A stretch of 64,000 nt of DNA from Robertkochia aurantiaca (GCF_020166495.1 NZ_JAINZS010000007.1:124001-188000); one strand, 5' to 3'. Positions 17,654 through 27,868 are shown, counted from the first letter of the stretch. Translations and numbers: made by a program. The notes: generated by a model from the sequence alone, not told the origin.

Positions 17654-20600
17654 ATGAAATGTTGCCTTAAAAAGACCTGGCTGCTTGTGGGGATTCTTAT
17701 AACCCACCTTGGTTTTGCACAAAACCAGGAGACAGTAACAGGTACTGCTTATGATGAATCGCAGGTACCCCTGGCAGGGGTGACCGTAATGGAAGAAGGA
17801 ACCGCCAACGGTACGGTGACCAACTTTGACGGAAATTTTACCCTGACAGTCTCAGGTACCGATTCCCGACTCGTCTTTTCTTATATTGGTTTTAAAACGC
17901 AAACGATTGCGTTGGAAAATACCGATCAACCGCTTACCGTCACCATGCAAACCGATATTCAGACCCTTGAAGGGGTCGTGGTAACTTCCCTCGGTTTTGA
18001 AGAAAGCAAAGACGAACTCGGATATGCCAGTTCGACCGTTGAAGGACAGTCGATCGCCGAATCGGGTGAGGCTACCGTTTTGAACGGACTCTCCGGGAAA
18101 TCATCGGGAGTTCGTATTTCCCGTAACTCCGGTGACCCGGGTGCGGGGTCGTATATTCAGATCAGAGGGGTGTCATCGATCACCCGTAACAGTCAGCCGC
18201 TCATCGTGGTCGACGGAGTACCCATCTCAAACGATACCCGTGGGAACAGCGATCGGAGCGGGGTTTCACAACAATCCCGTCTGAATGACCTGAACCCTAA
18301 TGATATCAAAAGTGTTTCAGTGCTTAAAGGAGCCTCGGCAGCAGCGCTCTGGGGAACCAAAGCCCTGGGTGGGGTGATCGTGATCACAACCAAAAGCGGG
18401 CAGTTCAACAAAAAACTGTCGGTAAGCTATCAGTCGACCTACTCCATTGATGAGATCAATCGTCGTTATCCGTTGCAGACAAAGTTCGGTCAAGGAGATA
18501 ACGGTATTTATGATCAGAGAGCCAGAGACTCATGGGGAGATCGTATTGCAGATCGTGCAGGCGGTCAGGATGAATTCGATACTTCAGGGGAGTTCTATGT
18601 CGATCAGGACGGCAGAACCTATTACCCTATTATTACCAAAAATTCACGTGAAACATTTGATGATTCGAACTTCGACCAGGTATTCGGAAACGGATATTTC
18701 TGGGAAAACAACCTGAGCCTGAGCGGAGGAGGGGAAAACACTTCCATTTTCTTCAGCGTTGGTGACCTGGATCAGCAGGGGATCATTAAGAACAATTCTG
18801 ATTACCGCAGAACCACAGCAAGGTTCAACGCCAACCATATCTTTACAGACTGGCTGAAACTGAAGTTCAGCTCGACCTATGCACAGACCAACTCGAACAG
18901 GATTCGTAAAGGAGCCAGTTCTTCAGGGCTCTACCTGGGGCTGCTCAGAAATCCTGCCGACTTTGACATCTCAGGATACCGTGGAGATTACTATGCTTCT
19001 CCTACAGCCTCTCCGATTCCCAATCGCCAGCGTTCTTACAGGGAGCCCCTGGGCGCCGATGGATCGGCAACCTATAATAACCCTTTGTGGACCATCAATG
19101 AACAGGAGAACTTTGCTAAGGTTGACCGTTTCATTTCGAATTTCGAGCTCACAGGTTCTGCTTCGAACTGGCTGGACCTGATCGCCCGTGTGGGAATTGA
19201 CCACTACAGTGAGCAACGTTCACAATTCCTTACACCGGGGTCTGCAGCCGGGGAATTCCAGGCGGGATACCTCGACCAGGAACTGGCGACCAATACCATT
19301 TTCAACATGGATTACATCGCCAAGGCAAATTTTGACCTTACCGACGATGTTAGCTGGAATGGCCTGGTAGGGTTCAATTACAACGCCCGTAGAAGGGTGG
19401 TGAACGGGACCATAGCCACCAACTTCATCCAGTTCGTCGATGTAGACAGCGGGATCAGGGATATCGATAATTCCCTGCCTGAAAATATCTCGGCCAGCAG
19501 TACGGTTGGACGGGAGCGAACAGCAGCTGTCTATGCCTCGTCGACGCTTTCAGCTTTAGACATGTTCTTTATGACCAATACCGTACGGGTTGAATCAGCC
19601 TCCACTTTTGGTAGTGCCGATGATAATACATTTATGTTCCCATCTACCTCCATCGCATGGCAGTTCTCTGAGTTGTTCAATAACGACAGCTATTTCTTTT
19701 CCTTCGGAAAACTGAGAGGATCTTATGGTGAAGTAGGGGTACAGCCGGCACGCTATAATACCACTAACGTATATGTATCTCCGGGTTACGGAGACAATCT
19801 CGGTGGGGAGCTGAACCTCGGTCTCTATGGTAACGGTGGCTTTGTGCCCAGTGCCAGCCGTGGAAATTCATCGCTCAAGCCCGAACGTAAGAAAGAACTG
19901 GAAGTGGGTATCGACCTCCGTTTTTTCAACAACAGGCTTTCTTTCAGCGGAACCTATTTCGACAATGTAACTGAGGATGTATTGCTGCCCTTCCCGGTAG
20001 CGAATTCGACCGGTTACGCTTCCATCTATACCAACGGAGCTGAGATCGAAAACAAAGGTCTGGAGCTCGACCTGGGATACCGCGTTTTCTCGACCAACAA
20101 TTTCACCTGGGATATCAATGCCAACTTTACCCGCGTACGTAATGAGGTGACCGACCTGGCAGGAATCGAATCATTAGACCTGGGCGGCCTTTCAGCCGTA
20201 AGTTCCAGAGCTGTGGAAGGACAGCCACTGGGGGTACTTTGGGGATCCCGAACCCTGAGAGATGATAACGGAGACCCGGTATTAGATGAATTCGGCTTCC
20301 CGGTACAGGACCAGACCGAAGGAGTGATCGGAGATCCGAATCCTGACTGGCAGGGAGCTGTGACCAGTACCATGAGCTACAAAGGCTTTTCATTTAGCGT
20401 ATTGTTTGAAACCTATCAGGGGGCAGATATTTATGCTGGTACCAAATCAGTGCTTGCTGACCTCGGACGCTGGGAGAGCACTGCCAATGAGATCACGGCC
20501 ACAAGAAATTACTTCGAGGCCAACGGAAATATCATCAACATCGGTGAAACCTTCCGTGGAAATGTAGCCGACTTTGGTGCAGGCCCTGTGGCGCTTACCG

Positions 20601-20911
20601 AAACCTGGTACAACGGAGACGGGGGATTCTTTGGAGGCGGAAACGATGAATTATATATCGAAGACGGGTCATGGAGCCGTATCAGGGAGATGATACTGTC
20701 GTATAACTGGCGGTCAGAATGGCTTACCAGCAAGACTTCACTGGAGTCAGTTCAGTTCTCGCTGACAGGAAGGAACCTTTTCCTGTGGAGCGAATTTGAA
20801 GGAAATGATCCTGATACCAACCTGTCAGGCGTAAGCGCGGCAAGAGGTATTGATTACTTCAACAACCCCAGTACCAAGTCGTATCTGTTTAGTCTAACCC
20901 TGAACCTGTAA
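17654..20911 (+). CDS. SusC/RagA-type TonB-linked outer-membrane transporter
   Basis: 1085 aa with a signal peptide ending near AQNQ. An N-terminal carboxypeptidase-regulatory-like domain (about 26-108) is followed by the SusC signature and TonB plug (about 110-235; LNGLSGKSSGVRI, IQIRGVSS, PLIVVDGVPI, KGASAAALWG) and a 22-strand barrel ending in an aromatic-rich terminus (SYLFSLTLNL). With the SusD protein it forms the pedal-bin importer in the outer membrane, powered by TonB-ExbBD. It is first in a six-gene operon-like run. The cargo is not deducible from this protein; neighbours argue against a polysaccharide. Confidence 0.96.
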   Translation: MKCCLKKTWLLVGILITHLGFAQNQETVTGTAYDESQVPLAGVTVMEEGTANGTVTNFDGNFTLTVSGTDSRLVFSYIGFKTQTIALENTDQPLTVTMQTDIQTLEGVVVTSLGFEESKDELGYASSTVEGQSIAESGEATVLNGLSGKSSGVRISRNSGDPGAGSYIQIRGVSSITRNSQPLIVVDGVPISNDTRGNSDRSGVSQQSRLNDLNPNDIKSVSVLKGASAAALWGTKALGGVIVITTKSGQFNKKLSVSYQSTYSIDEINRRYPLQTKFGQGDNGIYDQRARDSWGDRIADRAGGQDEFDTSGEFYVDQDGRTYYPIITKNSRETFDDSNFDQVFGNGYFWENNLSLSGGGENTSIFFSVGDLDQQGIIKNNSDYRRTTARFNANHIFTDWLKLKFSSTYAQTNSNRIRKGASSSGLYLGLLRNPADFDISGYRGDYYASPTASPIPNRQRSYREPLGADGSATYNNPLWTINEQENFAKVDRFISNFELTGSASNWLDLIARVGIDHYSEQRSQFLTPGSAAGEFQAGYLDQELATNTIFNMDYIAKANFDLTDDVSWNGLVGFNYNARRRVVNGTIATNFIQFVDVDSGIRDIDNSLPENISASSTVGRERTAAVYASSTLSALDMFFMTNTVRVESASTFGSADDNTFMFPSTSIAWQFSELFNNDSYFFSFGKLRGSYGEVGVQPARYNTTNVYVSPGYGDNLGGELNLGLYGNGGFVPSASRGNSSLKPERKKELEVGIDLRFFNNRLSFSGTYFDNVTEDVLLPFPVANSTGYASIYTNGAEIENKGLELDLGYRVFSTNNFTWDINANFTRVRNEVTDLAGIESLDLGGLSAVSSRAVEGQPLGVLWGSRTLRDDNGDPVLDEFGFPVQDQTEGVIGDPNPDWQGAVTSTMSYKGFSFSVLFETYQGADIYAGTKSVLADLGRWESTANEITATRNYFEANGNIINIGETFRGNVADFGAGPVALTETWYNGDGGFFGGGNDELYIEDGSWSRIREMILSYNWRSEWLTSKTSLESVQFSLTGRNLFLWSEFEGNDPDTNLSGVSAARGIDYFNNPSTKSYLFSLTLNL

Positions 20912-20929
20912 TTTAAAAACACAGCAACA

Positions 20930-22351
20930 ATGAAATCATTTTTATCCATCATAGGATCAGCCATATTACTCACCTCATGTAACAATGTGGTAGGTGATAT
21001 CAATGACAATCCGAACAGCCTGACCACCAGTGAATATGATAATATCATCACAGGGGCTGAGGTTGGAAATATCATACTCCAGACAGGAGAAACCGCCCGC
21101 CGTGCCGGGATCTTTGCAGGGCAGTTCACCGGGATCGACCGGCAGCACCTGGGGTTCTCACAATATACAGTGACGGCAAGTGACTTCGATCCGCTATGGT
21201 ACAATGCCTATGTGAACACCCTGAGAAATGCCCTGGTGGCCGAAGAAACCATTCTTGAAAACGCAGAAGATGCTCCCGTTTCAAGGGGGATCACCCAGGT
21301 ATTGCAGGCTTATACCTTTGGAACCATGGCATCGCTCTATGGCGACATTCCTTTTGAAGAAGCCGGGATGGTAGAAATAGGTAATCCTGTCTACGACGAG
21401 CAGGCCGATGTGTACCAAAAGACCCAAAGCCTTCTTGACCAGGCGATCACACTGCTCCGTAACGGTTCAGGAAGACCGGCCTCAGGTGCAGAGATTTACT
21501 TTGATGGAGATCCGCAGAAATGGATCGCTGCCGCCTATACCCTGAAAGCGCGTTTCTATATGCATACAGGTCAATATTCGCAGGCCTATAATGCGGCCCT
21601 GCAAGGGATCGGTAATGCTGCTGATAATCTGAGCGCACCTCACGGACCGGCCCAGGAAGAAAACAATCTGTATTACCAGTTCTTTGCTATCGAAACCCGT
21701 CAGGCCGACCTGATCGTTTCTGATTTCATGACCAGTTTACTGGAGCCGGGAGCAACGAATCCGATTCCGGCGAACTACCGTGGGAATGCAAAAACCAATG
21801 AGGCCGGACGTTTTAATTTCCTGTTCAGAAAAACCAATATAGGCGTTCAACCAAATACCAACAATGGTTTCGCAGCCCAGGAAGCTTCCGCTCCCCTGGT
21901 AACCTTTGAAGAGAACCAGTTGATATTGGCTGAGGCAGCCCTGAGAACAGCCGGCTTTGATACCGCTCTCGCACATTTGAACGAGTACAGATCTTACCTG
22001 GCGTCTGGAGGCTATATGACCAATGCAGACCCGGCAGACATTCAGTATGATGCCTATGTGGCTGCTGATTTTCAGAACGGGGGAATCGAAAACCCGGATG
22101 GGATCAGTACTGATAACGCTTTGTTGAGAGAGATCCTGCAGGAAAGGTATGTGACGCTCTTCGGGCAGATCGAACCTTTCAATGATATGAGAAGAACCCT
22201 GGGGAATTCTGCAGTACGGGTGCCGGTGCAACCCAATGTTGGAAACCAGTTGCCTCAGCGCTTTTTATACCCGCAAACCGAGATCAACAGAAACGAAAAT
22301 ACCCCGAACCCGATTCCTGACTTTTTCGAACCCACAGATATCAACCAATAA
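20930..22351 (+). CDS. SusD/RagB-like substrate-binding lipoprotein (SusD-like_2 type)
   Basis: 473-aa lipoprotein (Cys17) with the NPNSLT start typical of the SusD-like_2 branch, TPR-like helices (about 70-240; AYTFGTMASLYGDIPF, AAYTLKARFYMHTG) and the C-terminal ERYVTLFGQIEPFNDMRRT segment (about 405-430). It acts as the hinged lid over the SusC barrel and binds the substrate at the cell surface. It lies 18 nt downstream of the SusC gene. The SusD-like_2 branch often accompanies systems for non-glycan or peptide/small-molecule cargo. Confidence 0.94.
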   Translation: MKSFLSIIGSAILLTSCNNVVGDINDNPNSLTTSEYDNIITGAEVGNIILQTGETARRAGIFAGQFTGIDRQHLGFSQYTVTASDFDPLWYNAYVNTLRNALVAEETILENAEDAPVSRGITQVLQAYTFGTMASLYGDIPFEEAGMVEIGNPVYDEQADVYQKTQSLLDQAITLLRNGSGRPASGAEIYFDGDPQKWIAAAYTLKARFYMHTGQYSQAYNAALQGIGNAADNLSAPHGPAQEENNLYYQFFAIETRQADLIVSDFMTSLLEPGATNPIPANYRGNAKTNEAGRFNFLFRKTNIGVQPNTNNGFAAQEASAPLVTFEENQLILAEAALRTAGFDTALAHLNEYRSYLASGGYMTNADPADIQYDAYVAADFQNGGIENPDGISTDNALLREILQERYVTLFGQIEPFNDMRRTLGNSAVRVPVQPNVGNQLPQRFLYPQTEINRNENTPNPIPDFFEPTDINQ

Positions 22352-22359
22352 AAAACGGA

Positions 22360-23139
22360 ATGATGATGACGATGAAAAAGATAGTTAGCAGATTATTATA
22401 CGTCTTGTTATTGGCTGGTGGCCTTACCCAGGCTTTTGCCCAGCAACAGGAAGACGAGAAGGTGTTGTTCATCGGAAACAGTTTTACCTACTTCTGGAAT
22501 ATGCCTGACCTGGTTGAAGCCATGGCTAAAGACCAGGGGGTCAACCTGTATACAGACCATTCCACCGTGGGAGGCAGTAACCTCAAACAACACTGGGAAG
22601 AGGAGAAGGAAACCCAGACCCGCAAGCGGCTGGAGGCGATTTCCTATGATCGGGCAGTGTTGCAGGATCACAGCCTCAGCACTATTGATCATACCGAACG
22701 CTTCCAGGAATACGGAGAGCGCTTTATCGAACTCTTGCGAAACAAGGGAACAGAACCACTACTGTATATGTCATGGGCGTACGATTCAAACCCGCTGATG
22801 CAGGATAAAATCACACAGGAGTACCTGGCACTGGGGAAGAAACATAACCTTCAGGTTGTTCCTGCGGGTCTGGTGATCGAAAAAGCCAGACAGCTACGTC
22901 CCGACCTGGATCTTTTCTTTGACGATAAACATCCTTCTGCAGACGGAGCTTACCTGATCGCCCTTGTTTTTTACAAGGCCCTGACCGGAAAATCGATCAG
23001 TGAGATTCCCAACAGGCTTTATTCTGAGGGAGACTTTGGTGAGCGACATTACCTCTGCTTTGTATTGCCTGAGACCGGAGATTTCTTCAGAGACCTGGTA
23101 GAGCAATTTGATGTGGAACCTTATGACTACAGTAAGTAA
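22360..23139 (+). CDS. Secreted SGNH/GDSL-type hydrolase
   Basis: 259 aa (a start at 22372, MKKIVSRLL, is equally possible). A cleavable signal peptide ends near AFAQ. The SGNH blocks are LFIGNSFTYF (nucleophile Ser, near residue 42), the GGSNL oxyanion Gly, VLQDHS, and DDKHPSADG (catalytic Asp/His). This suggests a periplasmic carbohydrate-acyl or small-ester esterase acting on material imported by the SusCD pair encoded just upstream. Its stop overlaps the next start by one base, implying coupling to the SLC13 transporter. Confidence 0.85.
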   Translation: MMMTMKKIVSRLLYVLLLAGGLTQAFAQQQEDEKVLFIGNSFTYFWNMPDLVEAMAKDQGVNLYTDHSTVGGSNLKQHWEEEKETQTRKRLEAISYDRAVLQDHSLSTIDHTERFQEYGERFIELLRNKGTEPLLYMSWAYDSNPLMQDKITQEYLALGKKHNLQVVPAGLVIEKARQLRPDLDLFFDDKHPSADGAYLIALVFYKALTGKSISEIPNRLYSEGDFGERHYLCFVLPETGDFFRDLVEQFDVEPYDYSK

Positions 23140-24614
23140 TGAAAGACAGTAAGAAAAGAATCTTTATAATCCTGGGACCTCTGTTGTTTATCATACTTCA
23201 GCAGTTCGATGCTCCTGAAGCCATGCCTGACGCAGCCTGGGATGTACTTTGTGCCACCCTCTGGATCGCCCTGTGGTGGATCACCGAGGCCGTGCCTATT
23301 GCTGTGACGGCTCTGTTGCCTATTATCCTGTTCCCACTCACCGGGGCCATGGATTTAAGCACCACCACCGCTTCTTACGGGCATAAGTATATATTCCTGT
23401 ATATGGGCGGGTTTATCCTGGCGATCGCAATAGAAAAGTGGGGCTTGCATAAACGTATCGCCCTGCACATCATCAACCTGATCGGTACCAATGTAACCCG
23501 TATCATTTTAGGGTTTATGGTAGCTACGGCCTTTATGTCAATGTGGATTTCAAATACCGCAACCTCTGTGATGATGCTCCCTATCGGGATGTCGATCATC
23601 AGTCAGTTGAAAGATAATCCGAATACCATTGCCGATGAGAACAAGATTTTCGGGAAAGCACTCATGCTCAGTATTGCCTACTCGGCTTCTATTGGTGGTA
23701 TTGCCACCCTGATAGGAACCCCCCCAAACCTTGTTCTGGCCGGGTACGTGCAAGAGGTTTATGATATCGAGATCACCTTTTTCCAGTGGCTGGTATTCGG
23801 TCTTCCTATATCGCTGGTTCTGCTGGTCATTGCATGGTGGTATCTTACTCGAAAAGCCTTCACCTTTAAACAAAAGGAGTTTCCCGGGGGAAAAACAGAA
23901 ATACAGCGACTGATTAATGACCTGGGTCCCATGAAGCGAGAGGAAAAGATCGTTCTTTCAGTATTCGTACTGACCGCATTTTGCTGGATCTCCCGCTCTT
24001 TCCTCCTGCAAAAGTTCATTCCCTTTATTGACGATACCATTATCGCGATGAGCGCAGGAATACTGTTGTTCACCCTTCCTGCTAAAGGGGGGCGCAAACT
24101 GATCACCTGGAAGGAAGCTGTGGAGATGCCCTGGGGTATTATCATTCTTTTCGGAGGTGGTATGGCTCTGGCATCAGCTTTTGAATCTTCTGGACTGGCC
24201 GTATGGATGGGAAATTCGATGACTCTGCTGCAGTTCCTGCCTCTGTTATTATTGGTGGTACTGATCATCTTCAGTGTGAATTTTATCACAGAAATGACCT
24301 CTAACCTGGCTACCACTGCTATGCTGTTGCCCATTCTGGCACCGGTTGCGGTATCGCTGGGTGTGAACCCATATATACTCATGGTAGCTACAACCGTAGC
24401 GGCATCATGCGCCTTTATGCTACCGGTGGCAACCCCACCCAACGCGGTGGTATTTGGTTCAGGATACCTGCGTATACCTGATATGATCAGAACCGGTATC
24501 TGGATGAACCTGATCTCGGTGATCTTGCTGTCGGCCTTTGTGTATTTCCTGCTTCCGTTATTATGGGGCTTTGATCCGCTGGAACTCGGACAGGAATTTA
24601 TTAAAAATAAATAG
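23139..24614 (+). CDS. SLC13/DASS-family anion (dicarboxylate/sulfate) transporter
   Basis: 491-aa inner-membrane protein with 11 or more hydrophobic segments. Both characteristic substrate/sodium-binding loops are present: WISNTATSVMMLPI (about 130-145) and TEMTSNLATTAMLLP (about 385-400), each ahead of a GTPPN-type / TPPNAV turn. Family members take up di- and tricarboxylates or sulfate with Na+. Its place in the SusCD operon suggests that an organic acid is released in the periplasm by the upstream esterase or the downstream alpha/beta hydrolase and imported here. Confidence 0.92.
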   Translation: MKDSKKRIFIILGPLLFIILQQFDAPEAMPDAAWDVLCATLWIALWWITEAVPIAVTALLPIILFPLTGAMDLSTTTASYGHKYIFLYMGGFILAIAIEKWGLHKRIALHIINLIGTNVTRIILGFMVATAFMSMWISNTATSVMMLPIGMSIISQLKDNPNTIADENKIFGKALMLSIAYSASIGGIATLIGTPPNLVLAGYVQEVYDIEITFFQWLVFGLPISLVLLVIAWWYLTRKAFTFKQKEFPGGKTEIQRLINDLGPMKREEKIVLSVFVLTAFCWISRSFLLQKFIPFIDDTIIAMSAGILLFTLPAKGGRKLITWKEAVEMPWGIIILFGGGMALASAFESSGLAVWMGNSMTLLQFLPLLLLVVLIIFSVNFITEMTSNLATTAMLLPILAPVAVSLGVNPYILMVATTVAASCAFMLPVATPPNAVVFGSGYLRIPDMIRTGIWMNLISVILLSAFVYFLLPLLWGFDPLELGQEFIKNK

Positions 24615-24645
24615 TCAACTATCTCAACTTGTAAATAATTCGATT

Positions 24646-26427
24646 ATGAAAATTAAGACGAACATTTTAAAGCGTATTCTTCCGGCCCTGTTGCTGGGAG
24701 CCTTTACCCTGGCGGTATCCTGCGAAGACGATGATGAAGCGATCATCGACGACAGCAGGCTGACCTTTTTGCAGGGGACAGCCAATGGAAGCAGACTGGA
24801 AAACGGAGCTGAAAATGTGCTGACCACCACCGATATTTCGCTGATATTTTCCCATGTGATGGAAACCCAGCTGGTTGAAAGCAATCTTTCAGTGACATCA
24901 GATGCGGGTGCTCCTGATTATGAGCTCACATTTGCCAACTCGAACTCAGTGCTGAATATATCAACCCCTTCGCGGTTTGAATATGCCACAACGTATACCA
25001 TTGCACTTCCAGCAGGGGTATACGGAGTGAACGGACAAGAGCTACGGGAAGATTTCAGTTTTACTTTTACTACTGAAGCTTTCACGCCTCCTATGGTAAG
25101 TCTGCGATCAGATGTGAATGAGATCGAAGAAAACGGAGGAGTGGCTACCATCACTGCCAGCCTTGATAAACCTGCTGAGAACGATGTGACCGTTGAATTA
25201 CAAACCGACGGAATGGCTGTTATCGATGCCGATTACATCCTTGATCCTGTCTCCCTGGTTATTCCGGCCGGAGGCCTTGAAGCTACGGCTACCATCACCA
25301 GCAGACTGGATAGTGAAGATGAGATGAATGAGAACGTGGTGCTGAGCATTGCTTCAGTGACCAATGCAGATGCAGGAGATCCTTCTTCCGTAGAGATAAT
25401 TATTCTTGAACAACCTGCTCCCCTGGCTCTGAAAGGGATCATGGCGATGACATGGGATGGTTCGGGAACCAATGACGGGAAGGCTGTACATCTTGTTGCC
25501 AATGAAGATATCGCTGACCTGAGTGTTTATGGTATCGGCGTGGCCAACAATGGTGGTGGAACAGATGGTCGTGAGCTCGATCTGCCTGCGATCAGTGTAC
25601 TTGCCGGAGATAATATTCTGGTAGCAAGAGAGCCTGCATTGCTGGAAGCCTATTTCGGAGGATGTTTTGCTGAATTCGATCATGTGATACAGGTGGCCGA
25701 TGTGATTACCCAGAATGGAGATGATGCTATCGAACTCTTCAGTGGTACCGAGGTTATTGAAACCTATGGTGATGCTGACGTTGACGGAACCGGACAACCC
25801 TGGGAATACACAGGTTCATGGGCCTATAAGAGCGACGGTGAATGGTCGACCGGAGGGATCGACTGTACCATAGGATCGACAACTGTAGACGCTTCTTCTT
25901 GTCCGTACCCGCTTTGCGGCCCGGCCGTTCAGCTTAAAGGAGTATTGGCTCTTACCTGGGAAACCAGTGGTACCAATGGAGGGAAAGCATGGCACCTGAA
26001 AGTGACCAAAGATGTGGAAGACCTGAGCATATACGGGATCGGCGTTGCCAATAACGGAGGTGGAACCGATGGACTCGAGTTCAGCCTGCCTGCCGGACCG
26101 GCGAAAGAAGGAGATGATATCCTGATCGCCAGGGAGCCTGCTACCATTTCAGCCTATTTCGGAAGCTGTATTAACAATTTTGAGTTCGTGATCGATTCTC
26201 AGGATACGGCCAACCAGAATGGTGACGATGCCATCGAGCTCTTTGAGAACGGAGTGGTTATTGAAACCTACGGAGATGCGAATGTAGACGGAACCGGCGA
26301 AACCTGGGAATACAGCGGTTCATGGGCCTATAAAATGGGAGGTGTCTGGACTACCGGCGGACTTGATTGTGCGGCCGGCTCTACCAGCACGCAGGGATCT
26401 GCTTGTCCGTACCCGGAATGTAATTAA
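24646..26427 (+). CDS. Surface lipoprotein: Ig-like + Calx-beta + two tandem lamin-tail-like domains
   Basis: 593 aa. The ATG at 24646 is used because it gives the lipoprotein signal (Cys26). A Big_5/SbsA-like Ig domain (about 35-140) precedes a Calx-beta-like domain (about 145-255, VTVELQTDG..VIDADYIL). Two copies (about 260-425 and 428-593) of a lamin-tail-like domain follow, each with YGIGVANNGGGTDG, REPA..AYFG, NGDDAIELF, VIETYGDA.VDGTG and SCPYP or ACPYP. Each repeat carries two Cys in matching positions. This is an adhesion or binding module, with no enzyme signature. It lies in the SusCD operon, 31 nt after the SLC13 gene. Confidence 0.85.
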   Translation: MKIKTNILKRILPALLLGAFTLAVSCEDDDEAIIDDSRLTFLQGTANGSRLENGAENVLTTTDISLIFSHVMETQLVESNLSVTSDAGAPDYELTFANSNSVLNISTPSRFEYATTYTIALPAGVYGVNGQELREDFSFTFTTEAFTPPMVSLRSDVNEIEENGGVATITASLDKPAENDVTVELQTDGMAVIDADYILDPVSLVIPAGGLEATATITSRLDSEDEMNENVVLSIASVTNADAGDPSSVEIIILEQPAPLALKGIMAMTWDGSGTNDGKAVHLVANEDIADLSVYGIGVANNGGGTDGRELDLPAISVLAGDNILVAREPALLEAYFGGCFAEFDHVIQVADVITQNGDDAIELFSGTEVIETYGDADVDGTGQPWEYTGSWAYKSDGEWSTGGIDCTIGSTTVDASSCPYPLCGPAVQLKGVLALTWETSGTNGGKAWHLKVTKDVEDLSIYGIGVANNGGGTDGLEFSLPAGPAKEGDDILIAREPATISAYFGSCINNFEFVIDSQDTANQNGDDAIELFENGVVIETYGDANVDGTGETWEYSGSWAYKMGGVWTTGGLDCAAGSTSTQGSACPYPECN

Positions 26428-26444
26428 TAGATATAGTTAGCGAT

Positions 26445-26476
26445 AAAGGCCGGAGATTTAGCGATCTTCGGCCTTT
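26445..26476 (+). terminator. Intergenic hairpin between the two operon-distal lipoprotein genes
   Basis: AAAGGCCGGAGAT (26445-26457) pairs with ATCTTCGGCCTTT (26464-26476) around a 6-nt loop. The following T-tract is interrupted (TTTGTTAT), so it may be a leaky terminator or a 3'-end stabilising structure setting the expression step before the alpha/beta hydrolase gene. Confidence 0.65.
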
Positions 26477-26494
26477 GTTATAAATAGAAGTGAT

Positions 26495-27868
26495 ATGAAA
26501 AATGCAGTAAGAATACTGAGTCTGATTGCTCTTCTGGTATGCCTGCCTGGCTGTAGTTCGGGGTCTGACAATGAAGTAGAGGAAACAGCGGCTATTACCG
26601 TCACCGGTGCAAGCATCAATGAAGTGAATGTCTCCGGTAGCCCTGAGGATGTTCCGCTGAACACAAGCATTGAGATGAACTTCTCAACAGCAGTCGATCA
26701 CCAGACTTTTGAGAATGCTCTGAGCATTACAGACCCGACAGGGAGTGTGCCTTTTACGGTGACTTATTCCAATGGAGCAACCAGGGCCAACATTGCCCTG
26801 AGTGGACTTCAGCCCCTTACGGCTCACAACCTACGTGTAGACAACGTTGCCATAGGAGCAGAGGGAGAACGGTTGCAACAGGCCTACAGTATTGGTTTCA
26901 CCACTACGGAAGGAACGGCATACAGCACCTGTACCACAGCTTCGGCAGATTGCCTGAGAACCCTGTCGATAGAGGTAGATGGAACACCCTATGAATTTCA
27001 GTATTACAGCAATTACGATATTGAATCTGATCCGGAATTTGTCTGGGAAGGAATTGAAAATCTGATCCTGGTGACCCACGGACAGAACCGGGATGCAGAT
27101 AATTACTTCAGGATCATGAATCAGGCCGTATCCGGAGCAGGACTCGAGGGAAATACCCTCGTTGTTGCCCCTTACTTCAGGGAACAAGCTTCAGCCGCTG
27201 CCGGTCAGCTGTACTGGGGAAGTAACTGGCGCTTTGGCGGAAACGCCTCTAACGCGGGCACAGCAGTGAGTTCATTCAGCGTGGCAGATGCTTTGATCAC
27301 AGCCCTGACCGATACCAATCGCTTTCCTGATATGAATACCGTTTTTGTCACCGGACATTCGTCGGGAGCCAGTTTTAGTCATTATTACAGCCTGGCCAGT
27401 ACCATCGATACGCAGATCAGCACAGTGAATTTTGAATACAGCGCCTTGAACAGTCAGTATTATTTCTATGCTACCAATCAGCGGTATGATGAAGGAGCCA
27501 ACAGCTGGTATGAGCCTGCGGGCTGTGCGGGTTTCAACTCCTGGCCTTATGGGTATGAGTTTGCGCCTTCCTACCTCGACGGAACCGAGAAAAATGCCGT
27601 TGTACAACGTATGAGTGTGATCAGCATGAATTTGTTTCTCGGAGGAAATGATACCTCAACCACGGGTACCCTGAATACTGACGATTGTGGTGCCGTATTG
27701 CTGGGAAGCAACCGCCTGGAACGCGGAAGGAATTACGACAATTACCTGAACACCTATTTCCCGAATAACATCAGCGATTTTACGATCGTACCGAATACCG
27801 GTCATGATGCGGCCGGGATGTTCGGTTCACCGGAATTCAGGGAGTATTTGATAGCTAAGACACAGTAG
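26495..27868 (+). CDS. Alpha/beta-hydrolase surface lipoprotein (depolymerase/feruloyl-esterase-like)
   Basis: 457 aa, lipoprotein (Cys20). A Big_5-like Ig domain (about 35-140) is followed by an alpha/beta hydrolase fold. The nucleophile elbow is GHSSG (Ser289), preceded by ILVTHGQNRDADNYF (oxyanion strand), with the catalytic His in NTGHDA near residue 435. Overall shape and elbow resemble PHB-depolymerase/LpqC-type esterases. It sits at the end of the SusCD operon after a hairpin and could make the first extracellular cut on an ester substrate. The stop TAG is the first unit of an AGTAGTAA 8-mer run. Confidence 0.82.
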   Translation: MKNAVRILSLIALLVCLPGCSSGSDNEVEETAAITVTGASINEVNVSGSPEDVPLNTSIEMNFSTAVDHQTFENALSITDPTGSVPFTVTYSNGATRANIALSGLQPLTAHNLRVDNVAIGAEGERLQQAYSIGFTTTEGTAYSTCTTASADCLRTLSIEVDGTPYEFQYYSNYDIESDPEFVWEGIENLILVTHGQNRDADNYFRIMNQAVSGAGLEGNTLVVAPYFREQASAAAGQLYWGSNWRFGGNASNAGTAVSSFSVADALITALTDTNRFPDMNTVFVTGHSSGASFSHYYSLASTIDTQISTVNFEYSALNSQYYFYATNQRYDEGANSWYEPAGCAGFNSWPYGYEFAPSYLDGTEKNAVVQRMSVISMNLFLGGNDTSTTGTLNTDDCGAVLLGSNRLERGRNYDNYLNTYFPNNISDFTIVPNTGHDAAGMFGSPEFREYLIAKTQ

